A stretch of DNA of 64,000 bases from Unio delphinus (lineage: Eukaryota > Mollusca > Bivalvia > Unionida > Unionidae): positions 6,247,501 through 6,311,500 of the forward strand of contig JAQISU010000233.1 of NCBI GenBank assembly GCA_029339505.1, written 5' to 3'. The translations under genes were made by a program, and so were the position numbers. The notes under the pieces are model-generated. The model made no database searches and had not been told where the DNA came from. It was given only the letters and a program-made list of their open reading frames with translations. Positions 23,953 to 35,963 of this stretch are shown here, piece after piece (position 1 is the first letter of the stretch; every line of letters starts with the position of its first letter).

Positions 23953-24650
23953 TGCATTAAGCCCCGCAGATCGCTCAAACTGAAAAGCACTAATCCACAC
24001 AGACCACTGAAACTTACAAGCAATTAGCCACACAGACCGCTTAAACTAAAAAGAAACAGATATACATGCAGACCTCTAAAACTGAAAAGCATTAATCCGC
24101 ATATACTACTAATACTGAAAAACATTAATCCGCATATACTACTAATACTGAAAAACATTAATCCACACAGACCGTTCAAACTGAAAAGCAATTATCCTCA
24201 CTGACCACTAATACTGAAAAACATGAATACACACAGACCGCAAAAAATGAAAAGCCTTAATCCACACAGACATCTACTACTGACAAGCACTAGTGTAATG
24301 TGCATTAATTCACACAGATCTCTAAAACTGAAAAGCATTAACCCGCGCAAACAGCTAAAACTGACAAGCAATTATCCGCACAGACCGCTTAAACAAAAAA
24401 AAAAAAACATACATGCATGCAGACCTCTAATACTGAAAAACATTAATCCGCATATACTACTAATACTGAAAAACATTAATCCGCACAGACCCCTCAAACT
24501 GAAAGGGGTTACTCCACACAGACCGCTCAATCTGAAAAGCATTAATCCGCAATGACCACTAATACTAAAAAACGCGAATATACACAGACCGCAAAAATAT
24601 GAAAATTCTTAATCAACACAGACATCTACTACTGAAAAGCACTAGTGTAA
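23953..24650 (+). repeat. 33-bp satellite with 352-bp higher-order period
   Basis: About 21 tandem monomers carry the core words cattaatccacacagacc and gctaaaactgaaaag. The block ending ctactactga(c/a)aagcactagtgtaa occurs at 24274-24298 and again 352 bp on, ending at 24650. The array is thus two higher-order copies of 10-11 monomers. Because 33 is divisible by three, one frame (24223-24555) reads as an 11-residue repeat rich in NPHRPLKLK. Other monomers carry stops, so a protein is unlikely. Confidence 0.9.
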
Positions 24651-25666
24651 CGGCCCTGATTACTAATGATGATTTTCTTATTATTATTATTAAATTCAAT
24701 TTTCAATATATCTTTACAAATTCTTTTCAGACGAATGGTAAAATTATCTAACTTTAATTTATGTTCAAAGCGAAACACCTTTTAGGATTTTTAAGTTTAA
24801 TAGGAACATTATTCCTTAAATATCAGATTCGACTCGCTGCTTTGCATCAATAATGAAATTCCATCCAGCAACAAAGTACCATCTGATTCAAAGCAAATAG
24901 GGTTAATGCAACAATCTAAAGGGAAGCACCTGCAATAAAAGGTTGAGAGCATTTCATTTGAATATTCTCTATTAGAAATGTACTGAATCTTGTTACATTT
25001 TCAATATAAGAATATTCGCCAACTAAAAAGTGATATGCTGTGTTATCTATTATTCACAATGTGACGCCCATAATTCATTCGTACTCACGTATCATATTAA
25101 AAAAAAAGATCGGGCGGTTATCTATGCGGAGGCCATGATGTCAAAGTTCATCTCTAATGGTGAACCATACCATGGCAGCCAGCGACCCACCACGCTGAAA
25201 TATTCAACGTGTTGTATCAACTTATGCTAATCTTGTACATGGATCTTTGGGTGCTGCTATCTATTGAAGATCTCCACGTTAAAACTCACATTATAAACTG
25301 ATCAAGTTTCGGTACCCCAATAACCAAATTCTACTCTTCTCGGAATGATAATATGAATACACAATGTTGTTATGCCAAATAATTCTGTAATTTGCAGCTT
25401 TCTAACTTTTTACTAGCTCGCACCTGAATGTGTATATCTGCAAAGTGAACAGAAGAAGAAAAAGCGATAATAATTAGTACTGGACAGTGGACACCGATTA
25501 TATAAAAAGCTTATCATTTGTATCATATTTAAAAAATTGTCACATTCAGTTCCTTTCTCGAATGTAACGGGTCAGTAAAAGGTTAACAGTTTCCTATTAA
25601 TGTCAAATATTTACAAAGATATAGCATAGCGTACATGCGATACGTATATTTTATTTCTATCATATA
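24651..25666. other. No gene seen
   Basis: Short open frames only. Confidence 0.5.

Positions 25667-25748
<82 letters not shown>
25667..25748 (+). repeat. (TA)n microsatellite
   Basis: A TA tract of about 82 bp. Confidence 0.97.
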
Positions 25749-25751
<3 letters not shown>

Positions 25752-26340
25752 GCATTTCCAACGTAGTTTTAAATCTGATTGCAAACTGATTTACGGGGTG
25801 AATGAACACTTCACATGCCATCCCAATGTATCAACAATAATCCGCAAAATATTGTTATTTACTTTATGCGGCTGACCACACTCTTCTTTACAAATTGATA
25901 ATTGTGTCTTTTCTTGTGTGAACTTTTATTTTTATTTATATTGGTCAAGTAAATATAAAATCCACATATGCTTTAAACATGAAAGACGATTTAAATAAAG
26001 TAGAGCCCCACAAACATGGCAAGGTTAGTACCTGTAGCACGCAGTAACTGGAGAGTTGGATATAAAACCTATGAGGAACTAACAAGATATAATTCAAACA
26101 TTTAAACGTATTTACAGCTGATATAAGACGTTATTCTTATTTTCATTAACTTTGCTACCGAGCATACAACTGTGACTGTCCTCTATTTATATCATTCCCA
26201 TTTCAGTTGCTCCCTGTTGACTAAATTTTAAAATATTAGGATCACAGACATGGATGCATGGCGTAGGCAAACTTCCGCCGTGCTTGTTGTTTACTGGATT
26301 AATTTTCACTGTGATTATTCTACTATGATCGTCGATCAAT
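25749..26340. other. No gene seen
   Basis: No recognisable frame or repeat. Confidence 0.5.

Positions 26341-26433
<93 letters not shown>
26341..26433 (+). repeat. (GA)n microsatellite
   Basis: A GA tract of about 92 bp, the longest pure GA run in the window. Confidence 0.97.
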
Positions 26434-26437
<4 letters not shown>

Positions 26438-27009
26438 TCAAAGGACAGGTTTTCGATGAAATTGTGTACCATGTTTAATTCATTTACAAAATATTTAATG
26501 TTTAATTTTTCATTCTCTTACGACGCTTTTGAATTTTCAATGGAAATTGATCATCGATTTAAAGAGAATAGTAGTATACTGTTGATCAAATTTATATACA
26601 TGTGCATTATAAATGTGCCGAGGGCGGATCGCACTATGATACAGTATTGGTATACCTAATTGTTTTATTCCATGACTTTAAATGTTGTTAAATAGACATT
26701 CCTTTCTCGCTCCAGCAAACAAAGAAAATACTCAGAATGAAGGCTGTTCGAGAATCATGCGTGTCTTAATTATTGTATGTTAGCTTTGACAATGTGTACT
26801 GCTGTCCACCAGTATTAATACTCATCAAATTAGATATCAGGTTCCATCAATTCAGACGCAGTAATAACGAATTATCCACAATGGAGATATGGCTGTCGCT
26901 AGAAATACCCTTTTTACGGACTCTTTATAAGAACGCAAGTTCCAGTCTGTTTCATTCTCTATGTTACTTTGCAAATGATTTTTCTCCGCTTATTTCCTAT
27001 TTGTGCACC

Positions 27010-27069
<60 letters not shown>

Positions 27070-27572
27070 TTCTCGGTATTTGATTAAGTCAAACAAACCA
27101 GGAAGTTACTATCATGATCATATCGTACACAAATCGTTTAAACTTTTCGATTTGGTACGCACACACAACACGCTTTGTTATTTCGTGAAAAGACATGATT
27201 CAAGGCCTATGATAGACATGAGACGATAATCTAAATCAAATGACAATTACCAAGATTTTAAAAAATGCACTCTTCAATTGAAACACATCTCCTGTATTGA
27301 TTTCAATGGAAATTGACATCAGACTCATTTAAAGTAGTTCGTAGACAGGGACGTCATTTCAATTTCATGTCTGGGAAGTGAGGACGCAATACTTGACGGG
27401 GCCCACCACCCCATGACGCCCGGGCTCGTAGAGCCGTAACTTGGAATAATCGTCCACATGCACAAACATCGCATCATAATAGTTGATGTTATTATTATTT
27501 GTATAGACATTTCATGTGACGGACTGAGAAGATAATACAAAATTCAGTGGCTTGGTTTTAATCAATAATTAA
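26434..27572. other. No gene; one ATT microsatellite
   Basis: An (ATT)n run lies at 27014-27069. A short GC-rich patch at 27370-27440 (ggggcccaccacccc) looks like old repeat. No domain-bearing frame. Confidence 0.5.
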
Positions 27573-27886
27573 CCGGTCCGGTGGCCTAGTAGTTATAGAG
27601 AGTCGTCCTCGGATGCGGAAGGTCGTGGGTTCGATCTCCGGCCGAGTCATACTAGAGACGTTACACAAATGGTACTAACAGCTGCCTCGTCGAATGGCAA
27701 TCAGCATTAAGAGGTTAGTGTTAGGACTAGTCGGCCTGGTGTCAGGATAATCTGACTGGGATGGGACATATAATGTTATATGTCTGCGGCATGATGCCCC
27801 AGTGCTAGACACCATTATACACTGTCACACTGCAGACATCGTAGCGATATGACTGAAAAATTGATAAAGCTTGTTAAAAATCCAAA

Positions 27887-27943
<57 letters not shown>

Positions 27944-27944
27944 A
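27573..27944 (+). mobile_element. SINE-1 copy with expanded (CA)n tail
   Basis: Head ccggtccggtggcctagtag, B box ggttcgatctc, then body blocks in order to ttaaaaatccaaat near 27889. The tail continues as a CA tract of about 52 bp, so the SINE tail probably seeded a microsatellite. Confidence 0.88.
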
Positions 27945-27992
27945 CACTTAATTACTAACGATATTTTATCGATTATTGTATTTATTCATTTT

Positions 27993-28212
27993 CTAGGTTT
28001 CACGCCATTTCTACGAACATGATAGACTAACTATATACATGACGGCCAGTGTATCTGGTGGAGGAAGAACCCACGGAGAACCACCGTCGCACGTGAAGCT
28101 ACTGGCGAGCTTTTTCGCATACACGTTGTCCGAGCCCTAGACTCGAACCCACTTAAACAAAGGTACGACATCAGTTTTGGCAACGAAGCGCATTAGATAA
28201 GCAGCACATATA
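27993..28212 (-). mobile_element. SINE-2 degenerate copy
   Basis: The minus strand shows the ggtttcacgccattt-type end, aagaacccacggagaacca block and a degraded head. It is more diverged than the copy at 18541, and no target duplication was found. Confidence 0.7.
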
Positions 28213-29429
28213 GCGGTCACTTAAAATTCACTAACAAATTACAGTTCGTGGTGACAGTTAAGTATACATTCTTGATATCATTATCTTATTTCTACGACGA
28301 TAACAGACGTCTCCACAGGACACTTCTACTAAATTGCAGACCAGGCTCATAAAGTTGATAATTGCCTAAGTACACAAAGACATTTCCCACCAGAGGTTCT
28401 ACTCGCAATTACATGTGTCCTACGGAAGAAAGTCTGGCTCTGAAGCGATTCTTTCCACGCAGTTTACACCCCCAATGCATGCAATGAAACTATCTGGACC
28501 AGATAGGAACTCGAATTAGATTGTATATTCCAACCGTAATTATTAAAAGGCAGTGAATTTACCACGATGTTAAAAGGACGACCCTGCCGCTTTTGTTCTT
28601 TTGTTTATTGACGCCATCTAAAATGGATGAAACCCCAGCAAAATGAGAATACAAAGGATTTATATTTATTTCAGGTAGCGTCGAGACGGAAGTGAGACTT
28701 TGTCCTCATTATAATTATGTCAGGAACCCAGTTTATTTTAGGATAGGATTTACCAGCACTATTAGCTTTAATCCTACAACGTAAGACGTGTTACTGCCTA
28801 ATTAACTCAGTCTGTGTAGCATGTTCCCATGTTGACTGACATCGGAACGAGAGACAACATTTTCAGGAATATCTCACACACATGGCAGCACATATAGAAG
28901 CTTTTCCACAAACTAGTCGTGTTTATTTAGGCAGACTTTTGTTTCTCGGATAAATTTAAATTGGCACACAAACAAACGGATGCGTTTTGAAGTTCAGTTG
29001 ACCTATACGTCAGTTGGTTGGAATGCAGTGGAAGCTGGGAATGCTGAAATTGGTTAAAAGGATGATAAATGTCTTGCACGAAACTTAGCTATCTAAACAC
29101 ATTCTACAGTATTAGTATCAGCTAATCCGATTTCGGCACTCCTGGCTTCCATCGCTTTCCAATCAGATGAACGCAATATGAAAATGCGTCGATATGATTT
29201 CGTCAGGATAAAGGCAGCAAAGCATAATTAATTAGATTAAAATATATGGAGGAGTGTCGATATGGATTGCCAAGTGTGCGATATTCCTGAAAATGGGACC
29301 TCTCGTTCTCCGACTACGGAAAACGCTATATATACTTGTATCTTTTAAATAATCTTTAGTACGACCGAATAATTTTTCATATTACTATTTGGGTCTAAAC
29401 ACAAATTAATTTGTCACCTACCACGTATG
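28213..29429. other. No gene seen
   Basis: Unique-looking DNA without a convincing frame. Confidence 0.5.
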
Positions 29430-29655
29430 TTACCGTACAAACCCACTTATAAGTCGAATCAAACTAAACATGTAAGATCCAGATCTGCTGTAGTATAATG
29501 CGCATGCAGATGAAGGTCTATGCTGAATGCTGTACTAATTAATCCTACACAAAATGCACAGACCCAGATATGCCGGTGCGTTTTAGGCGACGGCAGATCT
29601 GGGTTTGTGCCGTGTGCAGTAGTACTCGACTTATAGGCGAGAATCTATACATTAT
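29430..29655. mobile_element. MITE-A copy 3
   Basis: Left end ttaccgtacaaacccactta, with cttataagtcgaatc inside; right end gtactcgacttataggcgag. The ends are inverted repeats, and the interior has cagatctgctg and cagatctggg words. Confidence 0.65.
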
Positions 29656-30126
29656 ATTTACACCCGTTGTATTTTCACGTGAAATTGTTGCTACTTGAAG
29701 CTACATAATGTCAAATTACTCTGATGGCATCAACTAGATAACCACAATAATCTACATAATTGATTTCCTCAATGCTGAATCCGAATGCCACTATAACAAA
29801 ATAATTACCCGAGTTATATTTCTAACGTAACTCAAACTGTGTGTACTTTATTAATATCAGCTTATGCCCAAAGCTTTGTATATACATGTACTGACTGATG
29901 ATGTTAGTCGCAGTCCTCAGTCTATAAGGCATACGGCTTCTCTCAGAAAACTGTAGTGGGCTTTAGTTTTTATTTTATGAGGTATACAGTGATAACATGA
30001 AGAGAAACATTAATAACGTTCACACTGGCAGATACCATACTTGCTGTTGTTCTTATTAAAGAATGCTATATACTATTTTTTTTTCAAATTATCAAAGCAA
30101 CTCATACAATCTATTATTGATAATTG

Positions 30127-30130
<4 letters not shown>

Positions 30131-30185
<55 letters not shown>
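30131..30185 (+). repeat. (CT)n microsatellite
   Basis: A CT tract of about 55 bp. Open frames running through it are artefacts. Confidence 0.97.
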
Positions 30186-30189
<4 letters not shown>

Positions 30190-32349
30190 ATATGCTTCAA
30201 TTATTTTATGTTTCCACCAGATATTTTGTATTCCGTTTGCATAAATTTAACATCTTTACCTTGCATCGGGTGGATCGTGACAATTTACGCAAATAAATTC
30301 ACATGTATCCGTGCATCTGATACCTTGCATGATCGATTAACAACGCTTCAGATGAACTCTGACACATCGCTAGTACAGCAATGTCGTATACGGGCTGTCA
30401 TGGCAGCCTTCATGCATTCTAAGTGGCTGGGTTTCTTTCCTACATTTTTTTTACGCGATTTACGTGAGTGTTTATATGATTAACCCATCTAGACCTATTC
30501 TAGATAAGTTACAACTCATTCGATATGACGACAATTTACAATATATTCAGCTATGATGAAACAGAATTATTATAAATTAACAGGATAGCTCTAGCTGCCA
30601 ATGAAGATACGCTCCTGTTGAAAATATAATGGCAATATATTCAACACAAGCACGGTACACACCCGTCCTATTCATACCAAAGTAGATAACAAATAGTATG
30701 TTGTTTAATAGATCACAGTTTAAGATGATGACAGTCGACGTCTTCTGTGTGAAAGAAACAGTCACTTCTCACCACTGTATTGCATTAACTGTAAAAAAAA
30801 AAAAAAAATAGGAGTACACTATTTATTACCGACGTGTATACCATTTTTTGCTTATACAAAAGGATGAAGATTTTTTTAGTCTATTTATTAACATAAAAAG
30901 AACATCGAAGTTCAATATAAAAAATACCCCACCCACAAAAAAAAACAAGTACAGCATTAGTATAACAACTGAGTCAGGAAAGGCACGAAACATTGGCATA
31001 AGCTGAGTTGGTGCTGAGTTGACCTATCATTTTTTTTTTTTTTAAGGATAGACACATCCCATATGATACATCCAATGTTTCCATTTTATTTACATTTTAA
31101 TTCCTTGCTGTTCGTCTAGTAGGATGTTGAAGTTGGTTTCATTTTGTGTACATGAGATTGAAACTTACAACCCCAAACCATTGACTTTGTTTTTGATTGG
31201 TCCATCAGGTTCGGTATATCTTGACAGACGGAATACAATTTATTATGTTCCGAATGTCTGACATCCGACTGCCAGAGGCTCTATTTACATTGTTTGTTTG
31301 CCAAATGTACTTCATCAGATGCGACTTTCCAACCGTACAAGCTAGAATTATATTTATTGCAGTAGAACACCTCCGGCACCGCATGCACAGGGTGTACTTG
31401 ATTTTATGGCATGAGTGTCTATAAAAGCTGATTGCCTGCTGGTAGTGGTTATATTTGACATGCTCCATATTATCGCCATTAACGATGAATAATTTTGCGG
31501 ACATGGAAATCGCATTTACTTCATTTTCAGACACGTTACGGGCGTGACCTTGATAACTGGCAGTGTCAAAGTCCACTTCATAATGCTGTCAACGTGCATC
31601 AATATTTTTGACACAGATATGAAACTATTGAAGACATTCACGGTTCTGGTTCATTACGAACAAAGGAATCTCATATGTATTGGCATGGTTTGAGACTTTG
31701 AAAATGTAAATAGGCTAGGTGACTATATTTATAACAGGTACTCTCCTTTTAGAATGTAGACCTTGTTGAATTTATAATACTTGTCAAACACAAATGAAAC
31801 TTTATTACACAATCTCAATATAATCTATTTAAGATTTTCGAAATGTATGGAGGGTTTTTTTATAACGAGAGGGGCAGCATTTATTCTATTTTAGCTCCTA
31901 CATTCATCCTTGATTCATTTTTAAAATTGTCTTTAGCTGTTTGAAATTTGAAATAAATTATTTTCACCGCACCCCGATTTTTTTAAACTTCGTCTTCTTT
32001 ATAGATCTTTTGCCACATCAATTTGGAGTAGTGAGTTGTAATATGGATAAAAAATAATAATTGACTGGATCATTTAAAAGATCTGGCGCGATAAAGGTTT
32101 CCGAACCCAAACTAAAACCGCTGCACCATGACGAATTAAAATTTTCTGACTGACTTTCAACCTTTACTCTAGCTGTGCCCCCCCCCCCCCCTCCCCGTTT
32201 TGCTGACGATAAATTAGCTGTCATATTAAACAATTTCACGCTTACTGTCAGACACGGATAGACACGAATGGATGATTTCTTAGTGTCATATAACCGCATG
32301 TTAACAGTTTATGAGCACGACAACGCCATATTATTTCATAACTGAAAAT
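30186..32349. other. No convincing gene
   Basis: A 123-codon minus frame at 31205-31576 has no recognisable domain and no clear splice context. Homopolymer runs lie at 30793-30808, 31031-31044 and 32176-32193. Confidence 0.45.
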
Positions 32350-32480
32350 GCCATTTCCAAAATGGATAATTAATACTACTGTCAAACATGTAATTTTACT
32401 CAACCCATGGGCCTGCGATTTCCAAAATGGATAATTAATAATACCGTCATACGTGTAATTTTACTCAACCCATGGACATG
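32350..32480 (+). repeat. 65-bp tandem duplication
   Basis: The words atttccaaaatggataatta and acatgtaattttactcaacc/acgtgtaattttactcaacc occur twice, 65 bp apart. Confidence 0.9.
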
Positions 32481-33166
32481 CCAGGGCCAAAAAGAAATGC
32501 CAGATTGTACATTTAATGTTCAAAATAGCATGCACACTGTTGATAGCGCATTGGAGGGGGTGGGGGACACTAGCTTGTTGTACTTTCTTTAAGTTAGAGA
32601 GAAGTAATTAAAAGTATAAAGACATGTACTTTGTACCGTAGTGGTACAGACTGAGGCAAAAATGCAAGCCTCCCCGTTTTATAGGGTTTAATAGTACATA
32701 TGGTTGATTTTACATCTATCTGGTCAATTGCGTCATTAAAGTGCACGATGCACTTGAGTCTTAATTAAATGTATAATTAATCTGGTATAATGGACGTCAA
32801 CATTACTTGTTTCAATTACCGTATTACGTTTTGGTATATAGGTCTACGTATTTTCGTTTCTGTGCGGCTCAGAACTGTGAACAGAAGTTAGCGGAAACGG
32901 TTGGCACTTGTGCATATTATTTGACTGGAAAACAACTAGTAGTAGGGTACCATCCAAACAATATAATAGTAGACTTACAATCAAATATCAAAGTACCACT
33001 CCTCTATTTCCAACTAACTGCCTCTTCCTTCCTACTTCTACTCCTCTTTAGCAAATCGAATGAGTATTCAGTGCAAAAATACAAACTATCTAAAAACCAG
33101 GGTAAATTAAATAGCACAAAACAGTGCACCGAGACCGGCGCACATAAACGAGATACGGAACTAGGA

Positions 33167-33480
33167 TAGGACCCCAAATTAGATATATAAGGTAGTCTAA
33201 ACATCCAGAGACTATCAGGCCCGGCGACACAAGGTCGCAAAACAAAATAAACAATTAATAGTAATTACACTAAGACCCTAAAATTAGATTTTATAAGGTA
33301 GTCAGAAACCCAAGACTATCAAGCCCAGCAGCACAAGGCTGCAAATATAACCATATGCATAGAAAAATAGGTCATTAATAGGACCCCAAATAGCGATTAT
33401 AAGGTGACCCAATCCCAAGGTCATCAGACGCCGCAACACAATGTTGCACAAAACATATTAGAAACAACAAATTATATAAA
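33167..33480 (+). repeat. Three-unit tandem repeat (about 105 bp) with two conserved hairpins per unit
   Basis: Units start taggacccc (33167), taagaccct (33271) and taggacccc (33379). Hairpin 1 stems are GGTAGTCT/AGACTATC (33191-33216), GGTAGTC/GACTATC (33297-33320) and GGTGACC/GGTCATC (33403-33425), with loops of 9-10 nt and the same G-T wobble at the second pair. Hairpin 2 stems are GCGAC/GTCGC (33224-33238), GCAGC/GCTGC (33328-33342) and GCAAC/GTTGC (33433-33447), each with an ACAAG or ACAAT loop. Stem bases change in pairs that keep pairing, while loops hold. I recognise no RNA or transposon family, and no coding frame follows the repeat. Confidence 0.85.
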
Positions 33481-33650
33481 ATAACACACAGAGCACTAAA
33501 ATTGGAAAATACACCATATAAGCACTGTATACTCAATATAAAGTTAGATTACCAGCACAGAGTATCTAAATAGGGTTAGACTTAGGAAAGACGCCTACCA
33601 CGCCTGGCCCTCCGCCTCGCCCACTACCAACTGCACCTGCTACAGCAACT

Positions 33651-33885
33651 ACACGTGCTTAGCACGTCCATTAATAACCAACAACACCGGATGGCATAAA
33701 ATATGAGTGTGTGCTGGAACTATTCCCACTCATATGTAGGACGGCCTTACAATCACACAGCAGTAACTCAATAGTTACTCAGATGTGACGGCAAATTAAA
33801 TAGTGTTCCCTGAACACGTAAACGCCTGTAGGGTGGTGGCTCTATTCCCACCCTCAGGATAAATTAAATTGCCGTCCTTTGACGG
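33651..33885 (+). other. Cluster of six perfect hairpins
   Basis: Stems and loops are: ACGTGC/GCACGT at 33653-33667, loop 3; ATATGAGTG/CACTCATAT at 33701-33735, loop 17; AGTAACT/AGTTACT at 33762-33779, loop 4; GTGTTC/GAACAC at 33803-33817, loop 3; AGGGTGG/CCACCCT at 33830-33854 extended by CCTG/CAGG, loop 11; and CCGTC/GACGG at 33872-33885, loop 4. The second and fifth have related loops (TGG..CTATTCCCAC) but different, self-consistent stems. The word aaattaaat recurs at 33103, 33792 and 33861. Its role is unknown. Confidence 0.75.
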
Positions 33886-33942
33886 ATAAAACAGTGATAA
33901 GAGCCCTCGGGACGAATCACTTAAAACATATTCATCATCATC

Positions 33943-34343
33943 TTTCCCAAGGACACACTGAAAAGGCAGCTGATGAGTTTTCCCAATGACATACTGAAAA
34001 GGCTGAGGAATTTTCCCAAGGACATACTGAAAAGACAGCTAATGAGTTTTCCAAAGGACGTAACGAAAGACAGCTGATGAGTACAAAGACATAACGAAAA
34101 GGCAGCTGAAGAGTTTTCCACAGGACATACTGAAAAGACAGCTAATGAGTTTTCCAAAGGACGTAACGAAAGACAGCTGATGAGTACAAAGACATAACGA
34201 AAAGGCAGCGGAAGAGTTTTCCACAGGACATACCGAAAAGGCAGCTGATGAGTTTTCCAAAGGACACACTGAAAAGGCAGCTGATGAGTTTTCCAAAGGA
34301 CACACCGGAAAGACAGCTGATGAGTTTTCTCAGTGACATACCT
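33943..34343 (+). repeat. 36-bp minisatellite with hammerhead-core-like letters
   Basis: The unit is about 36 bp with a 103-bp higher-order period (34039/34142, 34074/34177, 34106/34209). Each unit reads roughly CTGATGAG, gttttccaaaggac, then CGAAA or TGAAA. Exact CTGATGAG occurs at 33970, 34074, 34177, 34245, 34281 and 34317; single-base variants occur at 34039, 34106 and 34142. TCC-AAA-GGA could form a short stem II. No stem I/III partner or cleavage triplet is apparent. Read as protein, the plus strand gives a 12-residue EKAADEFSKGHT-type repeat with frame breaks, and the minus strand a 174-codon hydrophobic frame from a non-ATG start. Neither looks like a gene. Confidence 0.85.
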
Positions 34344-34504
34344 CAATAAGTATGTCACCATCGAACGTAACGGCAAAGAAAATGTGATTATTATGGAGAG
34401 ACCATTCAGCTTTCTGTAGATGGGGCCGGGAAGTTTGAATATCAATATGGTCTTTAGATAGGTTAAAAATTATTATTTTGCTCTGATTTAAAGAAACAAT
34501 GAAC

Positions 34505-34738
<234 letters not shown>

Positions 34739-34755
34739 CTTGGGTGCAATCTAAA

Positions 34756-34968
34756 GACTAACAAAAATGGTACCTCACTTGGCGCTTAGGATTAAGAGGT
34801 TAGCGTTTAGACTGGTCGGCCTGGTGTAAGGATAATTTGACTGGGTTTGACCATCATTCTACATGTATGCGGCATGATTCCCCCAGTGCTAGTAATCACT
34901 ATAAACTGCCCCACTGCAGACATAGTAGCGATATGACTGAAACATTAAGCTACTTCAAAAATCAAAAT
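34756..34968 (+). mobile_element. SINE-1, 5'-truncated copy
   Basis: Starts inside the body (aaaaatggtacctcacttgg) and runs to tacttcaaaaatcaaaatt. The tRNA-like head is missing, and the CAGA microsatellite stands just upstream. Confidence 0.85.
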
Positions 34969-35520
34969 TGCACGCGATCCTTCTCTTCCTTGTTGTCTTT
35001 TTTTTTTCTCACTCCATTAGCATCAGTCTTTATTTTTATGTTTGTTGTTTATGCTGGCGCAATATGAAAACGTGCAGGCAATATACTCCACTTTGCTAAT
35101 GACTCAAATGATTTGGCCAATAAATAGCATTATGAATGGGCTTACACAAACTTGTATTACAATCCAAACTCACCAACAAATTTACTGTTATTAACAATTT
35201 TAGGTTGGATTGTGATGACGAAGAAGATTATCATGTGCGGTGATTATCCTACTGGGTCAAAATGTTACTCCTCTTCGGTGAATTAGACAAACCCTAACAC
35301 CAAGAGTAGACAGCCCCTACTTAACACCAGGAGGTATCGACGGTAATAGCTTGTGCTACCAAATGTTTATATCTTTTGGATGTGAAGATATCCTGAACAC
35401 CATTCCTGTATGACCATTGATAGTTTATTCTCTGGTGTGGTGCCTTGGTAGCTGCGCAACTATTCCCGAATGTGAACCAATTATATAAGTTTTGTTTTGT
35501 TTTGGTTTCGTTCGCAACAT
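34969..35520. other. No gene seen
   Basis: Short frames only. Confidence 0.5.
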
Positions 35521-35963
35521 TTGGAATCACATCACAATTATTATTTCCAGTTCAGTAGTTCTAGTCTATTTTTAGAACATTTTTTCTTCTCTCATTTTGG
35601 TGGTTATAGAAGAGTTATATTGATGCATTTTTGGTAGGGATTTAAAAGTAATTGTTTATTCTTGAGAATATGAGCTGAAAGAGTGGTTGTCTGTGTGTAT
35701 TTTGGCGACAGTGCACATGGAGTAATAAGGCCTTGGTGATGATCCGGAAGTGAAATATGTGGTCTGTTTACATGCTGTTCTGTTTACAGTGCAGCCGCTC
35801 AAAAAAAAAATGCCGATCAACCCCTGACAAGAACTTCACCGTGAAGTCATCTTTGGATGTATTTTTAGATTAACATATGACTTGTATCGATTGTCACAAA
35901 GTTGAAATGTCAGTACTGAGAAATATATGTAGAGAACATATAGTAAAATTAATCGTGGTGTAT
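35521..35963 (+). repeat. Dispersed repeat A, copy 2
   Basis: Aligns with 806-1263 over its whole length in the same orientation. After about 35963 the two loci diverge: here it continues tttggggtttccg, there the LINE begins. Confidence 0.75.

Noticed and set aside
24223..24555. Repeat protein of 11-residue units
   Set aside because: Only part of the array is open; neighbouring monomers carry stops and frame changes, so satellite DNA is the better reading.
23953..24650. Regular repeats resembling a CRISPR array (also 62098-62880)
   Set aside because: Units follow each other with no variable spacers, there are no cas genes, and the genome is eukaryotic. These are satellites.
33943..34343. 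Calling the minisatellite a working hammerhead ribozyme
   Set aside because: Only core letters and a 3-bp stem II are visible. Stems I and III and the cleavage triplet were not found, so it is reported as resemblance only.
33921..34445. 174-codon minus-strand frame of a 12-residue repeat
   Set aside because: The frame follows from the 36-bp repeat length, starts at a non-ATG codon and lies entirely in the minisatellite.
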